The translations under genes and the position numbers were made by a program. Under the pieces are notes generated by a model. The model saw only the letters and a list, made by a program, of their open reading frames with translations. It was not told the origin of the DNA and did no database searches. Below are positions 1 to 7,404 of a DNA stretch of 64,000 bases, in pieces. The first letter of the stretch is position 1. Each line of letters opens with the position of its first letter. The DNA lies in assembly GCA_017633615.1 (NCBI GenBank), contig JAGBPB010000114.1:1-64000 (forward strand), given 5' to 3'. The stretch comes from Bacteroidaceae bacterium. Lineage in GTDB: Bacteria > Bacteroidota > Bacteroidia > Bacteroidales > Bacteroidaceae.

Positions 1-19
1 ACCATATTATCCATAATTA

Positions 20-113
20 CATCCGATCGGATGCAAATATATGCAATAAAAACAAAATTACATCATATCGGATGTAAAAATTCAGAATAAGCGGTAATTA
101 CATCCGATGGGAT
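20..113. promoter_or_regulatory. Three palindromic operator-like sites, 40-bp period
   Basis: Three related sites lie at 20-33 (CATCCGATCGGATG, a perfect 14-bp palindrome), 60-75 (ACATCATATCGGATGT, imperfect palindrome) and 101-113 (CATCCGATGGGAT, degraded). Their starts are about 40 bp apart, close to four helical turns, so a regulator could bind them all on one face. A minus-strand -7 box (CAAATATA at 34-41, read TATATTTG) directly abuts the first site, so the likely target is a leftward gene beyond the window edge. The regulator is unknown. Confidence 0.5.
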
Positions 114-190
114 ATAATTTAAGAAGGATGTGGAAATAAATTCCCGTTTTACAAACTATAATCTGGGCACTGCGGCTCTAATTAAGCAGC

Positions 191-230
191 CCCGTAATTA
201 TCGGCTTTCGTGAAAGGCGATGATTACGGG
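191..230. repeat. 19-bp inverted repeat downstream of tRNA-Lys
   Basis: CCCGTAATTATCGGCTTTC is followed by a 2-nt spacer and its inverted copy with two mismatches, giving a long stable hairpin. No T-tract follows on either strand, so it is not a standard terminator. It lies between the tRNA-Lys terminator and the operator array. It could be a small mobile-element relic or a recombination site, as tRNA 3' flanks often are; no integrase is visible. Confidence 0.5.
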
Positions 231-258
231 ACGTGTCTTTAATTTTCCATTTGAAAAT

Positions 259-289
259 GATGGTACAATGATGGTACAAAAGTGGTACA
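259..289. repeat. Three direct GGTACA repeats with 11-bp period
   Basis: ATGGTACA at 260-267 and 271-278 and GTGGTACA at 282-289 are spaced exactly 11 bp, one helical turn. Phased short direct repeats beside a tRNA gene resemble arm-type binding sites of tyrosine recombinases or a regulator site. This role is inferred; only the repeats are seen. Confidence 0.4.
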
Positions 290-302
290 CTTTTCGGGCT
301 TT

Positions 303-339
303 GAAAAAATAAAACCGCTTCAGGTGATATTCTGAAGCG
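303..339 (-). terminator. Intrinsic terminator of tRNA-Lys
   Basis: On the minus strand an 8-bp stem (CGCTTCAG/CTGAAGCG at 332-339 and 316-323) with an 8-nt loop is followed by GTTTTATTTTTT. It lies 7 bp beyond the tRNA 3' end, as expected for its terminator. Confidence 0.85.
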
Positions 340-345
340 ATTTTC

Positions 346-421
346 TGGTGATCCGCTCGGGGTTCGAACCCGAGACCCCATCCTTAAAAGGGATGTGCTC
401 TACCTGCTGAGCTAGCGGATC
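346..421 (-). tRNA. tRNA-Lys (TTT anticodon)
   Basis: The minus strand folds as a full cloverleaf: 7-bp acceptor stem GATCCGC/GCGGATC, D-arm AGCTCAGCAGGTAGAGC, anticodon stem CATCC/GGATG with loop CTTTTAA (anticodon TTT), T-arm TCGGG-TTCGAAC-CCCGA, discriminator A and an encoded CCA end (346-348). Anticodon TTT reads AAA/AAG lysine codons. It has a matching promoter at 448-479 and a terminator at 303-339, so it is a single-gene transcription unit. Confidence 0.97.
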
Positions 422-447
422 TACCTCTAATTGCCGTTAAGCGGGTG

Positions 448-479
448 CAAAGATATTTCGTTTTACCAATGTAGGCAAA
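448..479 (-). promoter_or_regulatory. Promoter of tRNA-Lys
   Basis: Read on the minus strand, TTTG (476-479) and TATCTTTG (448-455) are separated by 20 bp, an excellent match to the Bacteroides -33/-7 consensus. The -7 box lies 26 bp upstream of the tRNA 5' end. The GGGTGCAAA context is shared with the tRNA-Met promoter at 42818. Confidence 0.8.
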
Positions 480-521
480 CTTTTTTCTGTTTTTTTGTAA
501 AGGTATAACCTTATTAAGTAA

Positions 522-2267
522 CTACTTGGAGAGGCCTGACATGACAAGTCCTCCGGTTTGGGAGTATGTGCCTTTTACGTTGACAGCTTTTGCATCTTCT
601 GACTGGGTGTAGGCAAAAGTGTTACCTCCCTTTACATCAAATTTGGTATCTGCATATATGGCTGTCATAGCGGCGCTTATGCAGACCGTTGTTCCATCAT
701 TCACAGTAAGTGATACTGCATCAATGGCACGTGAGCGCACGTTATTGCCATCACCATCATAGTCAGAGCCTTTTGCTGCCAATGTAAGTGTTGAACCATC
801 CAGATTAACACCGGCGGCTGCATTGATGCACTTGCTGCCCTTGCCGGAAGAGAGCAGGAACAGGTCAGAACCCGTAACTGACAGACCGCTCTTGGCGCGG
901 ATACAGGCGGCCGATGACCAGTCTTTTTCATCCTCATCATACTGAGGGTCTCCCTTTGTGGAAAGATTTACATAAGAACTGGAAATGGTTATGTTCCCGC
1001 CGGCAGTAAAGCATTTGGATGCGGCACCCTGAGTGGATGCGGTTACGACTGCTTTATCAAGAGTAAGCTTGCCGGTTGTGGTAACAGCATGTCCTTTAGG
1101 ACCGGTGGTGAATATATTCAGGCTGCCACCGCCAATCTTTATAAAAGCTGTATCAGCATTCACATAATCTGAAACCACGCCGTCATCGACGCAATTAATG
1201 TCAACAGTGCCTCCATAAAGTTCAAACGATCCGCGGCGAACTGTCACGCCGTCACCTGTGGCGTTCACCTTAACTTTTCCACCGTACATAAGGAAATAGT
1301 CTTTTGTGTTGAATCCGTCCTTGGCAGAGGTGATATTGATTTCACCTAAGTTATAGCGTAACCTGATATAGTCATCACTGCATATTCCGTGACCGCCCAG
1401 AGAGGTGACGTTAAGTGTTCCGGGGCCGCTGAATATCAACTGACCTTCACTGAAGAATGTACCCTTCTGGCTTTCTCCCTCAGTCTCAGTATATGCGGCT
1501 CCATCCTTCAATGTATTAACCTTATCCTTTGGCATATTAACCAGGACTCTCTTGCCGGACTGTATGTTGATGGCAGGACCGTTGGGGTTTGTAATTTCAA
1601 CTCCGTTCAGTTCAAGTATAAACTTTTTATTGTTGTCATCTGTTGATGAATTGTCCATATCGGCAATCTTGAATGAGCCGTCGGTAGTAGAACCCTCAAG
1701 ACGATATCTCATCTTTTTTTGGGTTGACTGAACAGTGACATGACCTTTATCCTTGGAAATCGTAACGCCTTTAGGAACAGTGCCAGAAACAGTAACTCCA
1801 TCTTCAGTCCACGTAAATGTAAGAGTAGTCTTGACAGTATAGTTCTCAATGTAATCACCATAATCTGGTGCTGTTTCATCAGAAGGGGCACCAGGCTCAG
1901 CTTTGTCAGTCTGAGCCGGAGCCTGTGCATCAGCAATATCACTTAAAAAGTCTGATGCAACAGGGAATGCCAGTATGGTTTTTCCTGAAGGATACTTGTA
2001 TGAAACGCTGTCAAGCATCCGCTTGGAGTAGCATGCCACACGCTTGTCATTAAAGTAGTATTTGGTTACATCAGCTCCATTTACAATGCTGTCCAGGGCT
2101 GAATAATCGATATAGCGGATAATTCCGTCGCTCTGATAGAAAGTTACCTTGTCATTATCCGTAGGACCATCAGGTTTGAGGGTCTCTTTTTCTCCACAAG
2201 ACACATAAAGCAATGATGTGACCAACAGAACTGAAGAAAGCCGTATAATATGCATTACCCTTTTCAT
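522..2267 (-). CDS. Cthe_2159-type carbohydrate-binding lipoprotein
   Basis: A 581-residue secreted lipoprotein. The N-terminus is a lipoprotein signal with lipobox YVSC, Cys24 being the likely lipidated residue, followed by a spacer to about residue 130. The rest is a long series of short repeats of the type G-G-x-V-x-I-N-x-x-D-D-G, typical of right-handed beta-helix proteins of the Cthe_2159 family, whose founder binds acidic polysaccharide. It is the last gene of an operon with VTC, DUF4956 and an outer-membrane barrel (16-bp gap), an association common in Bacteroidales. Surface placement and glycan binding are family-based inference; no catalytic residues are visible. Confidence 0.8.
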   Translation of the reverse strand: MKRVMHIIRLSSVLLVTSLLYVSCGEKETLKPDGPTDNDKVTFYQSDGIIRYIDYSALDSIVNGADVTKYYFNDKRVACYSKRMLDSVSYKYPSGKTILAFPVASDFLSDIADAQAPAQTDKAEPGAPSDETAPDYGDYIENYTVKTTLTFTWTEDGVTVSGTVPKGVTISKDKGHVTVQSTQKKMRYRLEGSTTDGSFKIADMDNSSTDDNNKKFILELNGVEITNPNGPAINIQSGKRVLVNMPKDKVNTLKDGAAYTETEGESQKGTFFSEGQLIFSGPGTLNVTSLGGHGICSDDYIRLRYNLGEINITSAKDGFNTKDYFLMYGGKVKVNATGDGVTVRRGSFELYGGTVDINCVDDGVVSDYVNADTAFIKIGGGSLNIFTTGPKGHAVTTTGKLTLDKAVVTASTQGAASKCFTAGGNITISSSYVNLSTKGDPQYDEDEKDWSSAACIRAKSGLSVTGSDLFLLSSGKGSKCINAAAGVNLDGSTLTLAAKGSDYDGDGNNVRSRAIDAVSLTVNDGTTVCISAAMTAIYADTKFDVKGGNTFAYTQSEDAKAVNVKGTYSQTGGLVMSGLSK

Positions 2268-2283
2268 AAACGCCTATCCTTAT

Positions 2284-3150
2284 TTAGAACTTGAAAGTAT
2301 AATTTATACTGAGGGCTGAACGTACTGATTCATCATCATCAACTACGTTCTGCCAAATATATGCAAATTGGAATGCATGTTTCTTCTTAAGAGAAAAACC
2401 GGCACCGACTGTAAGACGGCCTTTTTCAAAGGCTTCACTGTTGCTCAAATCAGAGAAGATCTCATATGAAGCAAAAGGATCCAGTTTAAAATGCGGGATA
2501 TCATAATCAACTGATATACGGCTCCTGAGCATTGTTTTTTGTGAAGGATCAACACCTGCCACGGTAATCAAATAGTCTCCTGTTGACATATCGATCTTAC
2601 CAAACCTGTGTTTTTCCCTGATGCTGTCCTTACCGCATGAGTAGGTGTATTGCAAACGCTCACGAATGCCAAACTTAAAGCGGCCCAACTCATATCCGGC
2701 TGACAGAGAGGCCGATATGCGATGACGGCTCTCCCAAAAAGCATTTGTAAGATTGAAATCACGAAGATTGTCAATATAATACTGTGCCGGCATTCCGTCT
2801 ATCCTGTCATCCTCCGGTTCACTTTTATCGACAGTATATGCCTGACGGTTTGATGAAATGTATTTGTACCCCAGGTCAGCCTTGATATTGAATGTCTTGG
2901 CTTTGTTCCTGTACAGACGTTTGCTGAATGAAGCTCCCACAGACCAACGGTCAGTTTCAGTAAAGAAGCCTGTCTGTCGCCACTCGGCTTCAATCTCTGC
3001 GTTCATGCCCTTGGGCAGATCCTTCTTGGCACTGACACCGGTCCACAAACCTGTTCCGGATTGTGCCATAACGCCATCCTGTGAAAATATCAGCACAAGG
3101 GCGGCGGCAATGAATGCTTTAAAACAGCAACTTTCCAAAAGACGTTTCAT
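2284..3150 (-). CDS. Outer-membrane beta-barrel protein, DUF2490-like
   Basis: 288 residues with a signal peptide cleaved near residue 29 (GVMA-QSG). The mature part alternates hydrophobic and polar residues in strands, with aromatic girdle residues and the C-terminal signature INYTFKF ending in Phe that marks BAM-assembled barrels. The pattern SVGASFSKRLYRNK and following strands resemble DUF2490, a family of unknown function. Its start overlaps the DUF4956 stop by 4 bp (ATGA), so it is translationally coupled. It may be the outer-membrane partner of the inner-membrane DUF4956/VTC pair; this is inference from context. Confidence 0.7.
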   Translation of the reverse strand: MKRLLESCCFKAFIAAALVLIFSQDGVMAQSGTGLWTGVSAKKDLPKGMNAEIEAEWRQTGFFTETDRWSVGASFSKRLYRNKAKTFNIKADLGYKYISSNRQAYTVDKSEPEDDRIDGMPAQYYIDNLRDFNLTNAFWESRHRISASLSAGYELGRFKFGIRERLQYTYSCGKDSIREKHRFGKIDMSTGDYLITVAGVDPSQKTMLRSRISVDYDIPHFKLDPFASYEIFSDLSNSEAFEKGRLTVGAGFSLKKKHAFQFAYIWQNVVDDDESVRSALSINYTFKF

Positions 3151-3905
3151 TTAATCTTACCGGTTTTCATTACAGTATCAATGGTTCCGAACTCATCCAT
3201 AATGGGTTCATAGTAGATCTTGATGATAGCGGAGTCTTTTAGGAAATCCACATTACCCACCTCTATACGGATGATCTTGAGACCCAGACGTTTCTCAAGG
3301 TCAGCCTTGAGCTCTTCTTCCTTACCGTGCGCAATAAGCTTTACGTTATCATACTTTATGAGCTTGGAAGGTACGTGTTTCATCCACTTGGTGTTCTCAC
3401 AGATGGCCAGCGCTATTATGAAGATGAGGTTGGTGGCCAGCAATTCAAAATAGCTCACTTTTGATGCCAGTCCGTTGATGGCGGCTACCGCAATAATCAC
3501 GAACATGTAGGTCATCTCACGTATGGGTACCTGCTCCGTACGGTACTTTATGATGCCGAATATGGCAAACAGACCAAGGGCAAAGCCCACCTTGAGCTTG
3601 ACGCCTCCCATGAGGTAGATAAGCAGGAATATGCTCACTCCAATGATTGAGAACGTAAAGTAGTAGTCACGTCTCTTGGCCTTGGGATAGTAGAAGGCAT
3701 GGACTATGATTCCTACGGTAACGACACTTATAATAAGACGGAACAGCAAATTCCACATATCAGACCAATCAGGCCAGAACGCTATTGATTTGACTGTTTC
3801 TATTATTCCTTCGGTCTCTTCTTCAAACAGATCCAGGTCATCGGGAGCAGCCAACAGCATCTGGCCAAATCCTCCCAACAGGGAAGTAAGCAGGTTTGTA
3901 ATCAT
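3147..3905 (-). CDS. DUF4956 integral membrane protein
   Basis: 252 residues with about four transmembrane helices between residues 50 and 170, then a soluble C-terminal domain of about 80 residues rich in charged residues. The motif IKYRTEQVPIREMTY after the third helix is the hallmark of DUF4956. The biochemical role is not established, but DUF4956 genes travel with VTC-domain genes in many bacteria, which points to a membrane partner of the VTC enzyme. The start overlaps the VTC stop by 4 bp and the stop overlaps the next gene by 4 bp, so the three are co-translated. Confidence 0.85.
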   Translation of the reverse strand: MITNLLTSLLGGFGQMLLAAPDDLDLFEEETEGIIETVKSIAFWPDWSDMWNLLFRLIISVVTVGIIVHAFYYPKAKRRDYYFTFSIIGVSIFLLIYLMGGVKLKVGFALGLFAIFGIIKYRTEQVPIREMTYMFVIIAVAAINGLASKVSYFELLATNLIFIIALAICENTKWMKHVPSKLIKYDNVKLIAHGKEEELKADLEKRLGLKIIRIEVGNVDFLKDSAIIKIYYEPIMDEFGTIDTVMKTGKIK

Positions 3906-4666
3906 ATTCTTGTAATTTTGTCTATTATCCTTAGTCTCTCATTGAACATATTTCTCTTTATCCCGGGGCAGGTAAGCGCCATCCCTATGCAGTATTTGCT
4001 GAATCCGCACGGGAAGATGCGCAGAGTACGCAGTATATCCCGGATGGGAGAATATGTGTTGCCGTCACGTTTCACTTCAATGACCACCAGATTATCCATG
4101 CTGCGGTCCAGGCCTGACTCCACATTGTGGAAAGAGAGCTCACGGTCTATGGTAAGACGCTCTGTCTTGGCGTTGTTGACCAGCGTGATGCGCTTGAAAT
4201 GATTGGATATCTTGGGTGTAAGGTCATCAAGGGTAAGAGGAAGCATGGTGTAGCCGGCCAGGAATTCAGCAGCGCCATCCTTTACGTAAGTATCGGCAGC
4301 TGTAAGATGAATACGTTTTTTCTTGGTCCTTCCGTGATTGTTCTTGAGCTTTACCTCAAAGAAGTTGTCGCTCGTGTCAACATAGGTACGGATGCGTACT
4401 TTCTGCCTGGTAAGACGGCCGTTGTGATGATTCAGATACATGATGTTATCCTTGTCATCAAGATAAAGTGTGCGATACTCAGATACCCGGATGCCGTCAA
4501 CAGACTGAACCATATAATCACCTGAAGCCATCTCCAACAGCTGTCTGAGCTGCTCCTCATTGGCCAGATACTTGCGGTCTATCCTGTTCATCAGACGTAT
4601 TGATGACATCTCGTCAAGCGAGATTGTGTTAAATCCGTCAAGAATCTGATTTAAGTTAGTCCGCAT
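3902..4666 (-). CDS. VTC-domain polyphosphate polymerase-like protein
   Basis: 254 residues, a stand-alone VTC catalytic domain (tunnel-shaped beta-barrel of the triphosphate tunnel metalloenzyme superfamily). Basic and acidic motifs expected to line the tunnel are present: DRKYL near the start, RQKVRIRTY, FEVKLK, the Lys/Arg run RTKKKR, LTIDREL and VVIEVKRDG. In yeast this domain makes polyphosphate from nucleoside triphosphate; in Bacteroidota the product is untested, so function is inferred. It is the first gene of the operon with DUF4956, the barrel and the beta-helix lipoprotein. It is divergent from frr with a 109-bp spacer holding both promoters. Confidence 0.8.
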   Translation of the reverse strand: MRTNLNQILDGFNTISLDEMSSIRLMNRIDRKYLANEEQLRQLLEMASGDYMVQSVDGIRVSEYRTLYLDDKDNIMYLNHHNGRLTRQKVRIRTYVDTSDNFFEVKLKNNHGRTKKKRIHLTAADTYVKDGAAEFLAGYTMLPLTLDDLTPKISNHFKRITLVNNAKTERLTIDRELSFHNVESGLDRSMDNLVVIEVKRDGNTYSPIRDILRTLRIFPCGFSKYCIGMALTCPGIKRNMFNERLRIIDKITRI

Positions 4667-4701
4667 TAAGTTAGAATTAGGTAAGTGGTTGTATGGAGAT
4701 G

Positions 4702-4736
4702 CAAAAATACTAATAAAATGTGTTTAATTGAACAAA
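4702..4736 (-). promoter_or_regulatory. Promoter of the VTC operon
   Basis: On the minus strand TATTTTTG (4702-4709) fits the -7 consensus and TTTG at 4733-4736 lies 23 bp upstream. The start codon is 36 bp downstream. A second TATTTTTG at 4733-4740 could be an alternative -7 box. Confidence 0.45.
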
Positions 4737-4743
4737 AATAGGC

Positions 4744-4751
4744 TATCTTTG
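4744..4751 (+). promoter_or_regulatory. -7 box of frr-rsgA
   Basis: TATCTTTG matches the Bacteroides -7 consensus, 24 bp before the frr start codon. The -33 region is weaker (TTAATTG near 4724-4730). Confidence 0.5.
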
Positions 4752-4775
4752 CTTCAATAACAAAATGAAACATAT

Positions 4776-5336
4776 ATGTTTGACGTAAATAATTGCCTCA
4801 GCGAGGCTGAGGAGCAGATGGAAATGGCCATCATGCATCTTGAGGATGAATTTGCCCATATCCGTGCCGGAAAGGCCAATATCCGTATTCTTGATGATAT
4901 CCGCGTTGATTCTTACGGTTCAATGGTGGCACTCAACAATGTAGCAGCGCTTTCCACTCCCGATGCCCGCACCATAGCCATCCGTCCGTGGGACAAAAAT
5001 ATGATCAAGGTTATTGAGAAAGCCATCATAGATTCCGCAGTAGGCATAATGCCCACCAACAACGGTGAGATTATACGTCTGGCTATCCCGCCACTCACTG
5101 AGGAGCGCCGTCGTGACCTTGTAAAGCAGAGCGGTAAGGTAAATGAGAGCAGCAAGATCTCTATCCGCAATGCCCGCCGTGATACTCTGGATATTCTCAA
5201 GAAGGCCCAGAAGGACGGTCTGCCTGAGGATGCAGAGAAGGATGCAGAGGAGAAACTCCAGAAACTGCATGACAAGTATATCAAGAAGGCCGATGAGCTC
5301 TTTGCCGAGAAGGAAAAAGAGATCATGACGGTATAA
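4776..5336 (+). CDS. frr: Ribosome recycling factor
   Basis: 186 residues, the normal length for RRF, which with EF-G splits post-termination ribosomes in the cytoplasm. The N-terminus has HLEDEFAHIRAGKANIRILDDI, matching the conserved helix and the R-A-G-x-A signature. The C-terminal helix has the conserved RRDLVKQ and VRNxRR-like ISIRNARRDTLD. The last third is a charged coiled coil typical of domain I. It starts 25 bp after a -7 box and ends 8 bp before rsgA, so the two translation-related genes form an operon. Confidence 0.97.
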   Translation: MFDVNNCLSEAEEQMEMAIMHLEDEFAHIRAGKANIRILDDIRVDSYGSMVALNNVAALSTPDARTIAIRPWDKNMIKVIEKAIIDSAVGIMPTNNGEIIRLAIPPLTEERRRDLVKQSGKVNESSKISIRNARRDTLDILKKAQKDGLPEDAEKDAEEKLQKLHDKYIKKADELFAEKEKEIMTV

Positions 5337-5344
5337 GCTTTTAG

Positions 5345-6280
5345 ATGCGCGGATTAGTAATACGTAACACCGGAAGCAGCTATCTGGTACGTTCCGATGA
5401 CGGACGTGATCAGGAGTGCCGCATAAAAGGGACTTTCCGCATAAAAGGCATTAAAAGCACCAACCCCATAGCCGTAGGTGACTACGTGGAATATGCTCCG
5501 GCACGTGAAGGTGAGCCGGCATATATCACAAATATTGAGGAGCGCAGGAACTATATTATCCGGCGTTCCTCAAATCTTTCCAAGCAGTCACATATCCTGG
5601 CCTGCAATCTTGACCAGTGTATGCTGGTGGTCACTATAAACCACCCTGTTACATCAACGGTTTTCATTGACCGTTTCCTGGCATCGGCCTGGGCCTACCG
5701 CATTCCGGTAACACTGGTGTTCAACAAGTCAGATTTACTGAATGATGAGGATAAAGCCACTCTGCAGGAACTTACGTCACTATATCAGGAGATAGGCTAC
5801 AACTGCATTCAGTGCGATGCCCTGCACGGTGACGGAATTGAAGACGTCCGCGCTGCGCTTAAGGGCAAGGTCTCACTTATGGCGGGAAACTCAGGTGTAG
5901 GCAAGAGCACCCTGGTAAACCGCATCCTGCCTGAACTCAACCAGCGTACAGGTGAGATATCTGAGAAGCATGATACCGGCATGCATACCACCACTTTCTC
6001 TGAGATGTTCCCCCTGCCTGAGGGCGGATGGATCATAGACACCCCGGGTATAAAAGGATTCGGCACATTTGATATGGAGCATGAGGAGATAAGCCACTAT
6101 TTCCCTGAGATATTCAAGTACTCTGCTGATTGCCGCTACGGCAACTGCATGCACACCACTGAGCCCGACTGCGCCGTAAAACGTGCGGTGGAAACGGGTA
6201 AAATCCACATTTCCCGCTACACCAGCTACCTCAGCATGCTGGAGGATGAAGAGGAAGGGAAATACCGGAAAGAAAATTGA
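5345..6280 (+). CDS. rsgA: Ribosome small subunit-dependent GTPase
   Basis: 311 residues. RsgA is a circularly permuted GTPase that assists late 30S subunit maturation. An N-terminal OB-fold (residues 1-70) is followed by G4 (NKSD), then G1 (GNSGVGKST), the switch and G3 (DTPG), the permuted order diagnostic of the family. The C-terminal zinc finger is present with Cys, Cys, His and Cys in [14 protein letters not shown]. The gene follows frr by 8 bp. Downstream, a 31-bp palindrome separates it from the convergent tadA gene. Confidence 0.97.
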   Translation: MRGLVIRNTGSSYLVRSDDGRDQECRIKGTFRIKGIKSTNPIAVGDYVEYAPAREGEPAYITNIEERRNYIIRRSSNLSKQSHILACNLDQCMLVVTINHPVTSTVFIDRFLASAWAYRIPVTLVFNKSDLLNDEDKATLQELTSLYQEIGYNCIQCDALHGDGIEDVRAALKGKVSLMAGNSGVGKSTLVNRILPELNQRTGEISEKHDTGMHTTTFSEMFPLPEGGWIIDTPGIKGFGTFDMEHEEISHYFPEIFKYSADCRYGNCMHTTEPDCAVKRAVETGKIHISRYTSYLSMLEDEEEGKYRKEN

Positions 6281-6281
6281 G

Positions 6282-6312
6282 GATGCAATTGGGGACAGTC
6301 CCCTTTTGCATC
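6282..6312. repeat. REP-like palindrome, copy 1
   Basis: A 31-bp near-perfect palindrome with core CAATTGGGGACAGTCCCC and self-complementary flanks GATGCAA/TTGCATC. It fills the whole gap between the convergent rsgA and tadA stop codons and probably ends transcription from both sides. Related copies are at 10360, 10419 and 56391. Confidence 0.8.
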
Positions 6313-6313
6313 T

Positions 6314-6757
6314 TCATCTGCGTTTGCGGAAGAATTCCTGAACAATTTGGGCGCATTCATCGGCCATTACACCCTTAACGACTTCTGTTTTGGGATGGAG
6401 CACGTTTGGAGCGTAGATTGTGTAGCCGCGTTTGTCATCGCCTGCACCATAGACCAGACGTTTGAGCTGCGACCAGCCTATCGCTCCCGCACACATGGTG
6501 CAGGGTTCAAGCGTGACGTAAAGCGTACATTCATCCAGATATTTGCCGCCAAGATATGAAGCGGCAGCTGTTATGGCCTGCATCTCGGCATGGGCAGTGA
6601 CATCAGTCAGGGTCTCAGTCATATTATGGGCACGGGCTATGACCATCCCCTTGCACACCACTACGGCACCCACGGGTATCTCACCCTGAGCGGCAGCGGC
6701 CTTGGCCTCGTCAAAGGCCATTTTCATGAATCTGATATCCTGCTCCTCCTGATTCAT
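6314..6757 (-). CDS. tadA: tRNA-specific adenosine deaminase family protein
   Basis: 147 residues, a zinc-dependent cytidine deaminase-fold protein. The zinc and catalytic motifs are intact: HAE (in TAHAEMQAI) and PCxxC (in LEPCTMCAGAI). TadA converts A34 to inosine in tRNA-Arg(ACG), and length and motif spacing fit. Guanine-deaminase-like relatives share the motifs, so substrate is a family-based assignment. The start overlaps the stop of the small upstream gene by 4 bp. The 3' end faces rsgA across a palindromic element. Confidence 0.9.
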   Translation of the reverse strand: MNQEEQDIRFMKMAFDEAKAAAAQGEIPVGAVVVCKGMVIARAHNMTETLTDVTAHAEMQAITAAASYLGGKYLDECTLYVTLEPCTMCAGAIGWSQLKRLVYGAGDDKRGYTIYAPNVLHPKTEVVKGVMADECAQIVQEFFRKRR

Positions 6758-6960
6758 CGGCGCATTTCCTGTTCATTGAACAGAGTAGGATAATCATGAT
6801 CCAGATTCCTGATGATGAAAGTGATGAGAGTCTCTCTCATCCAGCGGCTACGGTTACCTATCCTGTACTTGCGCAGATAATTCTCAATTGTCTGCTTCTC
6901 ATCAGCATTGACCAGGAAACTGTAACGCTCGTTTCTTACAGAATATTCCTTCTTATCCAT
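6754..6960 (-). CDS. Small basic protein coupled to tadA, unknown function
   Basis: 68 residues, highly charged, no signal peptide or membrane segment. The order of an N-terminal strand-like segment (RYSFLVNADEKQ) and two amphipathic helices with SRWMRETL recalls small ribbon-helix-helix or MobC-like proteins, but I do not recognise the family. Its stop overlaps the tadA start (ATGA), so they are co-translated. The coding pattern is continuous with its neighbours. A DNA-binding role is only a guess. Confidence 0.6.
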   Translation of the reverse strand: MDKKEYSVRNERYSFLVNADEKQTIENYLRKYRIGNRSRWMRETLITFIIRNLDHDYPTLFNEQEMRR

Positions 6961-7010
6961 AATTAACTACGAAGATATTGATTTTAAGCCACAATGCAGC
7001 ATATTATCAC

Positions 7011-7018
7011 TATTTTTG
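7011..7018 (+). promoter_or_regulatory. -7 box of yraN-birA
   Basis: TATTTTTG fits the -7 consensus. Transcription would start near 7024, leaving a short leader to the ATG at 7039 and ruling out an in-frame ATG at 6994. Confidence 0.5.
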
Positions 7019-7038
7019 CGATACAAACGCTGACGCAC

Positions 7039-7404
7039 ATGGCAAAACACTTGATTTTAGGACATGAAGGTGAGGATATAGCCGCCCGATATCTTGAGGA
7101 ACACGGTTACGTAATTCTTGACCGGAACTGGCGATGCGGTCACAAGGAACTGGACCTGGTGGTTCTGAAAGACCGAACAATAGTCTTTGTGGAGGTCAAG
7201 ACCCGCACCGGCACCCAATATGGTGATCCGCAGGATTTTGTTGACAACCGCAAGATAAAGCGAATAATAAATTCGGCCGATGCCTACATAAGGTTCAGGT
7301 GTATTGATATGGATGTCAGGTTTGATATAATATCCATCGTTACGGATGGAGAGGATTTTAAAGTTGAACATATTGAGCAGGCGTTTTTTCCGCCGGTGGA
7401 ATAA
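7039..7404 (+). CDS. yraN: UPF0102 family protein (YraN)
   Basis: 121 residues from the ATG at 7039, chosen because the protein then begins MAKHLILGHEGEDIAARYL, the usual family start, and because the promoter box lies at 7011-7018. The nuclease-like core is visible: GEDIAA, then ELDLVVLKDRTIVFVEVKTR, with the E-x-D and E-V-K residues of the restriction-endonuclease fold. Function is not firmly established; relatives are thought to act on DNA. The stop overlaps the birA start by one base. Confidence 0.9.
   Translation: MAKHLILGHEGEDIAARYLEEHGYVILDRNWRCGHKELDLVVLKDRTIVFVEVKTRTGTQYGDPQDFVDNRKIKRIINSADAYIRFRCIDMDVRFDIISIVTDGEDFKVEHIEQAFFPPVE

Noticed and set aside
20..113. Possible CRISPR array
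   Set aside because: Only three short, degenerate palindromic units, no uniform repeats and no cas genes.
178..381. Open frame of 67 codons on the minus strand
   Set aside because: It runs through the tRNA-Lys 3' half, the terminator and the repeats; it is a by-product of those elements.
4913..5326. Long antisense frame across frr
   Set aside because: Ser/Leu-rich shadow of a conserved essential gene; no independent signal.
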